DNA of 64,000 nt from Sphaerolaimus hirsutus (lineage: Eukaryota > Nematoda > Chromadorea > Monhysterida > Sphaerolaimidae): contig OZ038451.1 in assembly GCA_964036195.1 (NCBI GenBank), positions 24,569,927 through 24,633,926 of the forward strand. The letters are read 5' to 3'. Shown piece after piece: positions 23,598 through 34,549 of the stretch. Made by a program: the position numbers and the translations under genes. Each line of letters starts with the position of its first letter. Within the stretch, counting starts at the first letter, position 1. The notes beneath the pieces are model-generated. The model saw nothing but the letters and a program-made list of their open reading frames with translations, made no database searches and had not been told where the DNA came from.

Positions 23598-26500
23598 TTA
23601 CTTGCAGCTGCATGCACCCTTGCAGGTGCCTTCACCACCACAGGATGGAGTGCCTTCTGAAAGACTGCACTCTGCTCCAGCAGAGCATTCTGAAACAGAC
23701 AATTTGAAATGAATATTTTTTCTGATGATAGCTGACAAATAGGATCACATTTAGAATACAATAGAATTTAGAACAACTCACGTGGAGCTTTGCAAATGCA
23801 TTCTGGTGCAGCTGTAGTGTCGGTGTCTGCGCGCTTTCTGCGCCTCTTGCCACCTGCAGCTTCTGTTGTCGTTGTCGTCGCGACAGTTGTTGTCGTAACC
23901 GCTGCTACTACCGGCGCTTTTACATCGCACAGTGTTAACATGTCGGAATATTTCACGCAAGTGCCATAACCGCAGATGCCACTCCAATCGCTGTAGCACT
24001 TTTGTTTGTTTTTGTCATAGTCTGCTCTTGTGCTTTTTACAGCTGCAGATTTGTTCAAATGGTCAGATTTGTTAAAACACTAGCAGGATTCTCTCCGACC
24101 TTCGGTCGGGTTTTGTGGTTCTCTACAATTAATACCATTGGAGAAAATATGATACTTTAGTTAAGTTTGCCCACATGCTAGGCATGTGTTTTGAAATGCG
24201 GTATGTAATCTACCAACAATAACAAGACCAATACCAAAGATGCAATGTTTTGGAATGGATTTTTGTAAACTTCTGTAAAATGGTTGGGCATGAAACTCGG
24301 TAGTAAAATGTAGACAGTTTGCGATTTGGTATGATGGTGTGCAGTGTGCAATCTGTGTGGTATAGGTTTTGTGATATGATAGTGTGGTTTTTGCAAGGTG
24401 TCAAACTTTGTTGTAATCTTCAATTGGTTACATTTGTGCTTTGCTGTTCTTTTTGTGTTTGTAAATCCTTGTGGTATAAATTGTAGAGAACCACAAAACC
24501 CAACTGAAGGTTGGAGAGAATCCTGCTATAGGTACCCACTACTCAGAGGCTTGCAAAAACTGACACCCCAATGGGGACCCCCCTCCAAATGGCACCCCCT
24601 GGGGAACCTCCCAAAAGTGGCACCCCCTGGGAACCGCCCAAAAATGGGACCCCCTAGGGCCCCACAAATATGGCACCCCCTGAGGACCACCAGAAAATGG
24701 CACCCCTTAGGGCCCCCCCCCCCAAAAATGGCACCCCCTTGGGACCCCATAAAAATAGCACCCCCTGGGGACCCCCCAAACATGGCACCCCCTAGGAACC
24801 CCCACAAAAATGGCACCCCCTGGGGACCCACCCAAAGTTGGCTCCCCCTGGGGACTCTCCAAAAATGGCACCCCCCTGGGGACCCTGTGCATTCTGTGTG
24901 GTATAGGTTTTGTGATATGATAGTGTGGTTTTTGCAAGGTGTCAAACTTTGTTGTAATCTTCAATTGGTTACATTTGTGCTTTGCTGTTCTTTTTGTGTT
25001 TGTAAATCCTTGTGGTATAAATTGTAGAGAACCACAAAACCCAACTGAAGGTTGGAGAGAATCCTGCTATAGGTACCCACTACTCAGAGGCTTGCAAAAA
25101 CTGACACCCCAATGGGGACCCCCCTCCAAATGGCACCCCCTGGGGAACCTCCCAAAAGTGGCACCCCCTGGGAACCGCCCAAAAATGGGACCCCCTAGGG
25201 CCCCACAAATATGGCACCCCCTGAGGACCAGCAAAAAATGGCACCCCTTAGGGACCCCCCAAAAATAGCACCCCTGGGGACCCCCCAAACATGGCACCCC
25301 CTAGGAACCCCCACAAAAATGGCACCCCCTGGGGACCCACCCAAAGTTGGCTCCCCCTGGTGACTCTACAAAACCCAACTGAAGGTTGGAGAGAATCCTG
25401 CTTTAGGTACCCACTTCTCAGAGGCTTGCAAAAAGTGACCCCCCAATGGGGACCCCCTCCAAATGGCACCCCCTGGGGAACCCCCCAAAAGTGGCACCCC
25501 CTGGGAACCGCCCAAAAATGGGACCCCCTAGGGCCCCACAAATATGGCACCCCCTGAGGACCACCAGAAAATGGCACCCCTTAGGGACCCCCTAAAAATG
25601 GCACCCCCTTGGGACCCCCCAAAAATAGCACCCCCTGGGGACCCCCCAAACATGGCACCCCCTAGGAACCCCCACAAAAATGGCACCCCCTGGGGACCCA
25701 CCCAAAGTTGGCTCCCCCTGGGGACTCTCCAAAAATGGCACCCCCCTGGGGACCCCCCCTCAAAATGGCACCCCATATGGACCCCCCCCCCCCCCGCAAA
25801 AAAAATATAGCACCCCCCTGAGGACCACCAAAAAATGGCACCCCTGGGGACCACCCAAAAAATGGCATCCCATGTGGACCCCCTTGAAATGGCACCCCCA
25901 TATGTACCTCCAGAAAATGGCACCCCCTGGAGACCCCCCAAAAATGGCACAATTAGAAACCCACATCAAATCATTTCACAATTTCTAATTTTTTAAGCCC
26001 TGGGCATATTTGAAATTGCTACACTCAGAAACCCACAAATCCATCATTTTATGGTTTGAAAGTTTTTGGCCCAGGGGGTTCATTTTTAGGGTTATGGTAA
26101 TGTAGTGTCAAAATGAAGTGCATATTTCAAATGAGTGCTTTCAGAAACCCGAAAATGCATCATTTCTCAAATTGAAGGTATTTGGCCCCATGGGTTCATT
26201 TTTAGGGTTATGGTAATGTAGTGTCAAAATGGAGTGCATATATCAAATTGGTGCAATCAGAGACCCAAATTTGAAATCAGTGCAATCAGAAACCCAAAAA
26301 TGAATGATTTCACAAATTGAAAGTTTTTGGCTCCAGAGCTTCATTTTCAGGGTTATGGTTATGTAGTTTTCAGGGTTATGTAGTGTCAAAACAGAGTGCA
26401 TATTTCAAATCAGTGCAATTAGAAACCCACATTGAATCATTTCACAATTTCTAATTTTTTAAGCCCTGGGCATATTTGAAATCGCTACACTCAGAAACCC

Positions 26501-29500
26501 ACAAATCCATCATTTTATGGTTTGAAAGTTTTTGGCCCAGGGGGTTCATTTTAGGGTTATGGTAATGTAGTGTCAAAATGAAGTGCATATTTCAAATGAG
26601 TGCTATCAGAAACCCAAAAATGCATCATTTCTCAAATTGAAAGTATTTGGCCCCATGGGTTCATTTTTAGGGTTATGGTAATGTAGTGTCAAAATGGAGT
26701 GCATATATCAAATTGGTGCAATCAGAGACCCAAATTTGAAATCAGTGCAATCAGAAACCCAAAAATGAATGATTTCACAAATTGAAAGTTTTTGGCTCCA
26801 GAGGTTCATTTTCAGGGTTATGGTTATGTAGTTTTCAGGGTTATGTAGTGTCAAAACAGAGTGCATATTTCAAATCAGTGCAATTAGAAACCCACATTGA
26901 ATCATTTCACAATTTCTAATTTTTTAAGCCCTGGGCATATTTGAAATCGCTACACTCAGAAACCCACAAATCCATCATTTTATGGTTTGAAAGTTTTTGG
27001 CCCAGGGGGTTCATTTTAGGGTTATGGTTATGTAGTGTCAAAATGAAGTGCATATTTCAAATGAGTGCAATCAGAAACCCGAAAATGCATCATTTCTCAA
27101 ATTGAAAGTATTTAACCCCATGGGTCCATTTTGAGGGTTATGGTAATGTAGTGTCAAAATGGAGTGCATGTATCAAATCAGTGCAATCAGAAACCCAAAT
27201 TTGAAATCAGTGCAATCAGAAACCCAAAAATGCATCATTTCACAAATTGAAAGTTTTTGGCCCCAGTGGTTCATTTTCAGGGTTATGGTAATGTAGTGTC
27301 AAAATGAAGTGCATATTTCAAATGAGTGCAATCAGAAACCCAAAAATGCATCATTTCTCAAATTGAAAGTATTTGGCCCCATGGGTTCATTAACGGGTTA
27401 TGGTAATGTAGTGTCAATGGAGTGCATATATCAAATCAGTGCAATCAGAAACCTAAATTTGAAATCAGTGCAATCAGAAACCCAAAATTGCATCATTTCA
27501 CAAATTGAAAGTTTTTGGCCCCAGTGGTTCATTTTCAGGGTTATGGTAATGTAGTGTCAAAATGGAGTGCATTATATATAAAATGAGTGCAATTAGAAAC
27601 CCACAATGCATCAAAACATATACAATTGTGAAAGAATCATTTCACAATTTGAAAGTTTTGGCCCCATTTTGGGTTCAATTTCAGGGTTATTGTAATGTAC
27701 TGTCAGAATGGAGTGCATATTTCAAATCATTGTAATCAGTAACCCACAAATGCATTATATCACAATTTATATTTTTTAGCCCCGGGGGCCTCACTTAAGG
27801 ATTATGGTAATGTTATTGTTAACTCCCATAAACTCAGCCCCTAATTTGGCAAACACCCATCAACTCAACTCCCATAAACTCGGCCTCTAATTTGTGAACT
27901 TGTGTCAACAGCCCCTTATTTTTAAACTTCTGTCAACTCAACCCTAATTTATAAACACCCATCAACTCAACCCTCAATTGTAAACTCAGCCCCTAAAAAC
28001 TCAAGTCAACCCCCTATACATGTGCAATTGCATTCTTGGGAAGCAACTTTGCCATCTACTAACCCTGTTTGTCAAGATTGTGGATCGTGTTTGTAAAGGG
28101 CATTTGTACTAATAAATAGTGACTGCATTGTGTGCAAAAACACACACGAATTGGGCACAATGAGGCCTGTGATTGTGCGTCCTATCTTTTACATTAGGCA
28201 TACCTAGCACGCAATTCTTTCACAATTGTATATGTTTTGATGTGCATTATCAAGGTTTCTCGCATTTACCAGCTTCCACCGAAACACATTGACAGCCCTT
28301 TGTGTCAACACTAGTACCAAATGTCATCGTGCACGGCGTGTTAAGAATTGTCGGTGGTCCACTGTCAGGGATATCGACCTCTGAGCAGAATGAGTTTGCA
28401 TCACAATCTTGTGGTGGTTCAGAATTGGCAGCTGGGTTTGCCCAACATGGTGCTCCAAGTCTTGCTGACGTTAAAGGAACCTGCGACATATTTTCTGCCA
28501 TGAATTTTAGACAAGCTACATTTTCATTTACAACCAACTTGTACACCACATTGGCACTTGTAGAGTGACTTGTCTGTTGATTGCTGGCATACAGAAGCTT
28601 TCAAGTTGCTTTTGAATGCAGTATCCGTGCTGACAGCTGGGTCCACACATTCAAGAGACTCATCAGCTGCTGGCAACGTGCAGTTTAGGCTTGAGGAACA
28701 GATTGAGGGGGCTTCGTATGGCTTTGGCACTGCATTCGAGGGACTCGGGTATTTGGTGGTCAATTACCCGTAATTTTGCTCAGTTGGTTCGATCGAACAA
28801 AACTCACTATCAGTCGCACAACTGCAGAAATAATTTCCACTGGTTCCCTCCTGTTTACACGGTGTGGCTTCAGACACGGTTTTGCCACCACATTGCTGCT
28901 CCTCTCCCTGGGTACACTTTGTCCCTTGCAGACAGATTGGAACTGGGACCAGATGAAAATGTTTAAATGATAACAATCATATCCACAAATCACAGATCAC
29001 ACAAATCAAAGTTGCAAACTGACATCCAGTCCCGGTCTGCTTGGTGGGGTCGCCAGCTGTGGACATTTCTGGCTTGCATGCACATAAGCACGCTGCACTG
29101 GCAGTCACTGCAAGCACAGAAAACTGATATTAAACCAATTTGCATGCCTAAATACTTGATAGCCGTTGATATTTTGGCAACGGAATGGAGACATTAGGTA
29201 TATTGGTACTAGTGATGTAAAAAGCGCCAGACTTTTGGCGCCAAGCGCCAAAAGCGCCATGGCGCTTTTGGCATGCGAGCGCCAAGCGCCAATGGCGCCA
29301 CAGCAAAATAGCGCCAAGCGCCAAAAGCGCCATGGCGCTTTTCTAGACCATGGCGCCAAGCGCCAATGGCGCCACGGGATGATGGCGCCAAGCGCCAATA
29401 GCGCCAGCGCCAAAAAAATTTGCTGCATAAAGTGCAGCGATGCAAATGCAGTGCTATCTATTTGTTTGTCAACTAGTTCCCATCCCAATTCAAAGCTTGC

Positions 29501-32500
29501 TTGCCAAGTAACACTATCCAGTGTTGTATACACATATACCATATTTCCTCGAAATACCCCCCTTCAATTAACCCCTCGAAATACACCCCGTCTGGAATAA
29601 GGTAGAGCATGTATCCAATGAACATGATACATTCATAGCTGCGAATTTACATCGCAGCTATACATGGCTTTGTTTATGGAACGATCTATGGTAATATGAA
29701 CAAAATATATCCTATTTAGTCATCTAATTACGTTTTGGGTACAAAAAACTATACTTTACTACGACCCTTCATAAAAATTCCCCCTGAATAAGCACCCCTC
29801 GAAACTCCCCTCAAAATTTGCACCCTGAAAAAATAAACCCCCTGGGTGTATTTCGAGGAAATACGGAAGGTACTTCATGCTGGTATTTCATACCACAGTA
29901 AAAATACAACTTCATTTGCAATATAATGCAACACTATGCATTTGAACGCTCGTCATCAAGCCTAGAATTGGGATGAAAACCAGTTGACATAAAATGTCGT
30001 TGAAAACTCGTGCGTGTAGGCCCATTTTTTGGTAAAAGTTTTGAATATCCTTGCAATTGCATGGACATGGTTTACAAAATAAGCAAGTAGAGGGTTTGTT
30101 ATTCCTGTAACACACTTACAGTAACACATTTACTTATGTAACTCATGTAGGCAAGGTCTTTTTACATAAGAAAAATGATTATTTTTTGTACTACTTGGCG
30201 CTTTTTTGGCGCTTTATAAAACACTAGCGCCAAGCGCCAATGGCGCCACGACATCATAGCGCCAAGCGCCAAAAGCGCCACGGCGCTTTTCGGTAGCACA
30301 GCGCCAAGCGCCAATGGCGCCACAGCAAAAAGGCGCCAAGCGCCAAAAGCGCCATGGCGCTTTTTGCTTTGGCGCTAGCGCCAAGCGCCAGCGCCATGGC
30401 GCTTTTACATCACTAATTGGTACCCAGTAATTGGAGCGGTGACGTCTAGCTATTTCATTAGCTAGTTATTTAAAAAAAACTCATTGTCGATCGACAGCCT
30501 ACCTATTTAAATTAAAACTGATACTTACGACAGACGCTCATATCCTTTGCAGCACCACTACTAACATCTACTCTGCAATAATTGGCATCACCACAGTCAG
30601 TCACCGCAGTTGCAGCTTTGCAGGTTTGTCCATGATTCTTGCACTTTGCGCCTGAAACCACCGTGTTTAATGCATGTGTCCAAAACTCCAACGTACTGAA
30701 AATCTCACTTCTCACCATTCGGGCAAATTTTACACTTGCAATTTTCCGCCCCCGACGAGGGGCAAGCAATGAAAATGTAGGCGTTGTTGGTGTCTTTAGT
30801 TTCTTGCATGCAACTTCCGATCACCCCGCCGCAGTCTAGATCGGAGTAACACTTCTTGTCAAACACGCAGCTTGTGTTGGTGGCTGAACGAGGGTTGACG
30901 CGATTTTTGGACATGTTTACGCTACTGACGCACTTGGATGGGACTTACGACAGCCGCCGCAAGTGCCGATCTTTTCGCCACTTCCGAGCCCACAGGATTT
31001 ATAGGCTCCACCACAATCGGAATCTCCATTAGGACACGCTTTGCCTTGCGTGCAATCTGCGGATGGACACCAGTACCAATGTGTAAATATTTACTTTCTA
31101 TCCTGGAGGCAGACTAGGTAAATTGGAACGTAAAGCACCCAACACGAGCGTAAGCGCGTGAAATTACACCCCTTATATTCTGATTCTAATAAACTTGACG
31201 CCAGGGGCAACTTCCAGACGCTGTAAAATGCCCTGTAAAATGTGAAATGTCATGCAAAGTGTCAAAAGTAATGTAAAATGCCTAGTAAAATGGCAAACGA
31301 TCTCCATTTTCCGGGGCATTTTACATTACTTTTCACTCACTGCATATCATTTTACATGGCATTTTACAGGGTCTGGCACCAGTGGCCCTACTTCCTTCAA
31401 CAACTCTACCAACTCGAGCACTTCTCGCAGTAGCCCTTCGCAGACGAGCCATCAGCCGCCCCGGTCTGCGTGCAAGTGCCGTCGGTCAAGGGGCCGGCTG
31501 GTTTGTTGCAGTAGGTGGTGTTGGTGCACGAGGTGCCCGCGATGCAAGCTGAATTTTGGGGTTGTTTTAAAAAAAGAAGTTTTTTAGAATGTTCTTGAGT
31601 GAATATTCCACTTTCAGCTTCAAAAACAGTCTGTTAATTCAATTGTGGACTGAAAAAGTGACGAAAAGTGCCACTTCCAACGACAACTTAACCTGGTCCA
31701 ACAGTAAAGTATTGCGACGCTGTGCAGTATCCACACGACACAGGGCAGGTAATTCTCGCCTGCGGGTGGCCGCACTTGCCACCTGCGACAACTTTTGAGC
31801 AGTAAGTTGCATCGACGGCGTTTTCCTTGCACGGTGCTGCAGTTTGCATGTAGCTGACATCCTTGATCGCCTGGTCGTTGCCACCCACTGCGCGATTTTA
31901 CGTCGGGGTTCACAAAATGTACCTTGGTATAGGGTTCAAACGGGATCCCGATCCCGATCCCGGATCCCGTGAAATTCCGGGATTTACCAGTCCCGATCCC
32001 GATCCCGATCCCGAAACCCCAATCCCGATCCCGATCCCGATCCCGAAATCTCAAAAATACCAATCCCGATCCCGATCCCGAAAGTTTTCAAATCCCGATC
32101 CCGATCCCGAGAAACTCCCAAGTCCGGGATCCCGATCCCGGAAAAATTAGTGGAAATTATAAAAAGTGAAATAATGACGTTTTTGCATGCAAAAAAGTGG
32201 ATGCAATCCCCCAGCGTCAATTTTATGCCACTTTTCTGGCATCCAACAGTGTTTTGAGACCTTTATGAACAACTGTGAATGCCAGAAAAATGGCCAAAAT
32301 CTCTATCCCTAGAACCCAATCCCGATCCCGGAAAAATGCCTATCCCAATCCCGATCCCGATCCCGTGACCCCAATCCCGGCCAATCCCGATCCCGATCCC
32401 GATCCCGAAATCTCAAAAAACCAATCCCGATCCCGATCCCGATCCCGAAACCCCAATCCCGATCCCGATCCCGATCCCGAAATCTCAAAAAGTGAATCCC

Positions 32501-33788
32501 GATCCCGATCCCGATCCCGAAAAGTCAATCCCGTTTGAACCCTACCTTGGTATCCATTTACACTTACGTATTATCTCGGATAATTCCCCCGGGAATTACT
32601 TTTTCGTCGGACTTTTTTTTTTGGGGGGGGGGGTTATTCAAGGGGAATTATTTTTGTCAAAATTTTCAAGCATGTTTCTATCACGGCATTCTACAAAAAG
32701 CTTTATGCTTTGCAAACACACTAACATGCCATTTTTGTTCAAATTGATCCTATGCCCTTCGAGGGGGGATTACTCGAGGGGGGGGATTATTTTGTCAGAC
32801 TTGTCTAACAGGGGGGAGGGAATTATAAAAGGGCAATTTTTCAAGAGGGGTGATTATTCAAGAAAATACGGTATATCAAATAAATAACATAGCCAAAACA
32901 GAATAACAAACAACAGAGAAAAACAAACGCATTTCCTTGCATAAGTTGCAGCAGTACAAATTTTTCATGCGCTCATTGTAGAGACAAGTATTGCCCAGCC
33001 AGTGGAAATTTGACGCATGGTTTGCATTGCTCGTTATGCGCGTAATCTGTGATTTACACCAGCCGCTCGAACGCCAGTTGAGACATATGCGCTGACCTGG
33101 GTGCAAATTCAATTAGTCCCACCCGGGTTTTTCTCAGAGTTGTTAGAATTACTGAACTTTTTTCAAAAGTATATGTAAATGTAAGTATTTTATTTTTATT
33201 CACAACAAAGAATAGAAAATGTAAAATAGTTTTTTTTACTTGTTCTCATGCGTAAATGTGAGTAAAATACTTTTTTCCCCAGGAAAATGTAAAACCGAGT
33301 ACTTTTCCGCTGGACATGTGCTACTGGACAGTACTTTTTACATGTGAGAGTGAGTTTTACACTGAAAGACACAATATACATATGTCATTGTTAGCGATTA
33401 TTTAGTACTTTTTAGAAAAATGATATGATTTCTTCAAAACTGTCTTATTTTAGCAACAGAAAATTGTGATTTTAGCAACAAAAAATACATTTTCTCTGTA
33501 CGCGTGTAATTTTAAAATGTACGCGTAAAAGTAAGTACATTACTTTTTGAAAATATATATGTGAATGTATTTACCGCGTACTCGCGTACGCGTATTTTTC
33601 AAGTAAATGTACGTACATTTTAACGACTGTGGTTTTCCTTGTGGCCCGTAAGGCGTAAACTTCAAGCATGATGATCTTCCGCTAAAAATAATTTTGTAAG
33701 AACGGTGTTAACCGATATTTTTACCTTGTGCTGAAGGGATCTCCTTTGCAAGTTGCGCAATAAAAATGAACAAAATGAGGTTCTGCAT
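23598..33788 (-). CDS. modular cysteine-rich secreted protein (about 13 exons, 590 residues)
   Basis: In transcript order the exons are 33725-33788, 31693-31887, 31410-31548, 31195-31220 (tentative), 30949-31056, 30716-30883, 30529-30651, 29024-29107, 28808-28942, 28547-28729, 28270-28464, 23782-24042 and 23598-23689. Exon 1 encodes a signal peptide (MQNLILFIFIAQL). Most other exons begin and end in phase 1, the classic pattern of shuffled extracellular modules, and each brings a cysteine set. Exon 2 ends like a ShK-type domain (TCPVSCGYC); others carry CYSDLDCGG, DCGDANYC and CYSDWSGICGYGTC. Exon 12 has a threonine-rich linker and a basic furin-like site (GGKRRRKRAD); the protein ends KGACSCK. 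No membrane segment is seen, so secretion is likely. No whole-protein family recognised. The exon 3 to 4 junction only works if the 26-base exon is real. Confidence 0.7.
24560..25945. repeat. C-rich minisatellite of Helitron copy 2
   Basis: Units of about 30 bp with CCAAAAATGGCACCCCCT and GGGGACC form three blocks separated by duplicated 3'-module sequence. They keep proline-rich frames open up to about 209 codons; these frames are not genes. Confidence 0.9.
25955..27800. repeat. tandem array of about 120-bp units in Helitron copy 2
   Basis: This is the reverse complement of the array at 5740-8520, with phrases such as TTATGGTAATGTAGTGTCAA and ATCAGTGCAATCAGAAACCC. It is followed by the CTCAGCCCCTAA minisatellite to about 28010. 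Confidence 0.9.
29210..30415. mobile_element. hAT-type element filled with GGCGCCAA/AAGCGCCA motifs
   Basis: It begins TAGTGATGTAAAAAGCGCCA and ends TTTTACATCACTA, with the perfect 8-bp duplication ATTGGTAC at 29202-29209 and 30416-30423. About 200 bp at each end are near-continuous GCGCCAAGCGCCAAAAGCGCC. A CCGTATTTCCTCG-type element (about 29540-29872) is nested inside. The whole lies in an intron of the cysteine-rich gene. Confidence 0.88.
31204..31388. mobile_element. TGTAAAATG-family TIR element at a splice acceptor of the cysteine-rich gene
   Basis: The left end CCAGACGCTGTAAAATGCCC and right end GGCATTTTACAGGGTCTGG are inverted repeats. On the minus strand the last bases (TTTTACAG) serve as the acceptor of the tentative 26-base exon 31195-31220, which itself overlaps the element end. 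Confidence 0.6.
31930..32545. mobile_element. hAT-type element filled with GATCCC motifs
   Basis: It begins TAGGGTTCAAACGGGATCCC, ends with the complement, and has the perfect 8-bp duplication CCTTGGTA at 31922-31929 and 32546-32553. Most of the 616 bp is (CCCGAT)n broken by short spacers such as CTCAAAAA; only about 150 bp in the middle is different. It lies in intron 1 of the cysteine-rich gene. Aspartate-proline frames here are artefacts. Confidence 0.9.
32574..32873. mobile_element. TIR element, CCGTATTTCCTCGAATAATT variant, degraded left end
   Basis: A left end like CGTATTATCTCGGATAATTCC and a right end AAGAAAATACGGTA enclose GGGAATTATTTTTTCGTC and ACTCGTCTAACAGG phrases shared with 46476-46769. 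Non-coding; lies in intron 1 of the cysteine-rich gene. Confidence 0.55.
33135..33631. mobile_element. hAT-type element with GTAAATGTAAG/GTACGCG motifs
   Basis: It begins CAGAGTTGTTAGAATTACTG and ends TTAACGACTGTG, with flanks GTTTTTCT and GTTTTCCT (7 of 8). It is related to the 19.3-kb element and lies in intron 1 of the cysteine-rich gene. Confidence 0.65.
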
Positions 33789-34549
33789 TTTATTAATTCC
33801 TGAAGTTGACTGAACCAAAAACCTTTCAGAACACGGAAGCCTTTTAACCTTTTGAAACATGCATAATTAGTCTTCCCGTGGCAGGTGCAAAATTACGATG
33901 TTTGTTCAATACAGATGAGTAAACAACAACAAATTTGCATACTAAATTAGACCGAAGTGTCAATGATAAATAAATAAAAGTACTCTTCACCTGAGATAAA
34001 TTGAAACGAAGAATTTCTGTCATTTTTTACTCATAAAGTGTAACATACCTAAATGTAAAAGTACTATTCTACTGAAAAATGTAAAACTGGGTATTTTTTC
34101 AATTCTTCTATTCGTGAATATTTAGTGTTCTTTATGCTTAATGGAATGTTTCTGAAGACCTTACAATCCGTATTTAAATAAAATTTCCATACAATAAATA
34201 CTACAGAAAATGTTTTCCCCAAAATGTACCATAAATCATCCAATAAGTCGCCAGGGGCAGGGTTGGTTTTATAAAAATCATTTGTATACAAATTGTATAA
34301 AAATTGTATAAAAATGTATTTTATTTTAATTTTATTCTTGTTTCATTTTATTTTATTTTATTCCAAAATAATAATAAAATGATAAAATGGACCATTTTAG
34401 AAATTTTTTTACAAAATCAGAATCTTGCGTGCAAGTGTAAGCAAAAATGGGTGTCCAAAAATTGTAAAATTCCAAAAATTTTAAACGTAAATGTATAAGC
34501 AGTTCACCTAATGAATTTATGTAGAGGGTTGTGTACATTTCCGAGCTTA

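Larger units (their letters stand above)
24080..28242 (-). mobile_element. Helitron-like non-autonomous element, copy 2
   Basis: It is in reverse orientation to copy 1. CTAG (24080-24083) is followed on the element strand by T, with the CCGACC/GGTCGG hairpin next to it. The 5' end differs slightly from copies 1 and 3. The 3' region is tandemly duplicated: the phrase CCCAACTGAAGGTTGG recurs at about 24500, 25040 and 25375. It lies in the intron before exon 12 of the cysteine-rich gene; its 3' end is only 37 bases from the splice acceptor. No replicase frame. Confidence 0.6.

Noticed and set aside
28524..28976. In-frame TAA near 28764 as a disabling mutation in the cysteine-rich gene
   Set aside because: A strong donor GTGAGT at 28807 and acceptor at 28730 with matching phase remove the stop in a normal intron.
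29105..29600. Frames of 144-145 codons on both strands
   Set aside because: They are translations of the GGCGCCAA array in the hAT-type element at 29210-30415.
31863..32538. Aspartate-proline repeat frames (DPDPDP)
   Set aside because: Translation of the GATCCC array of a transposable element; also open on the opposite strand.
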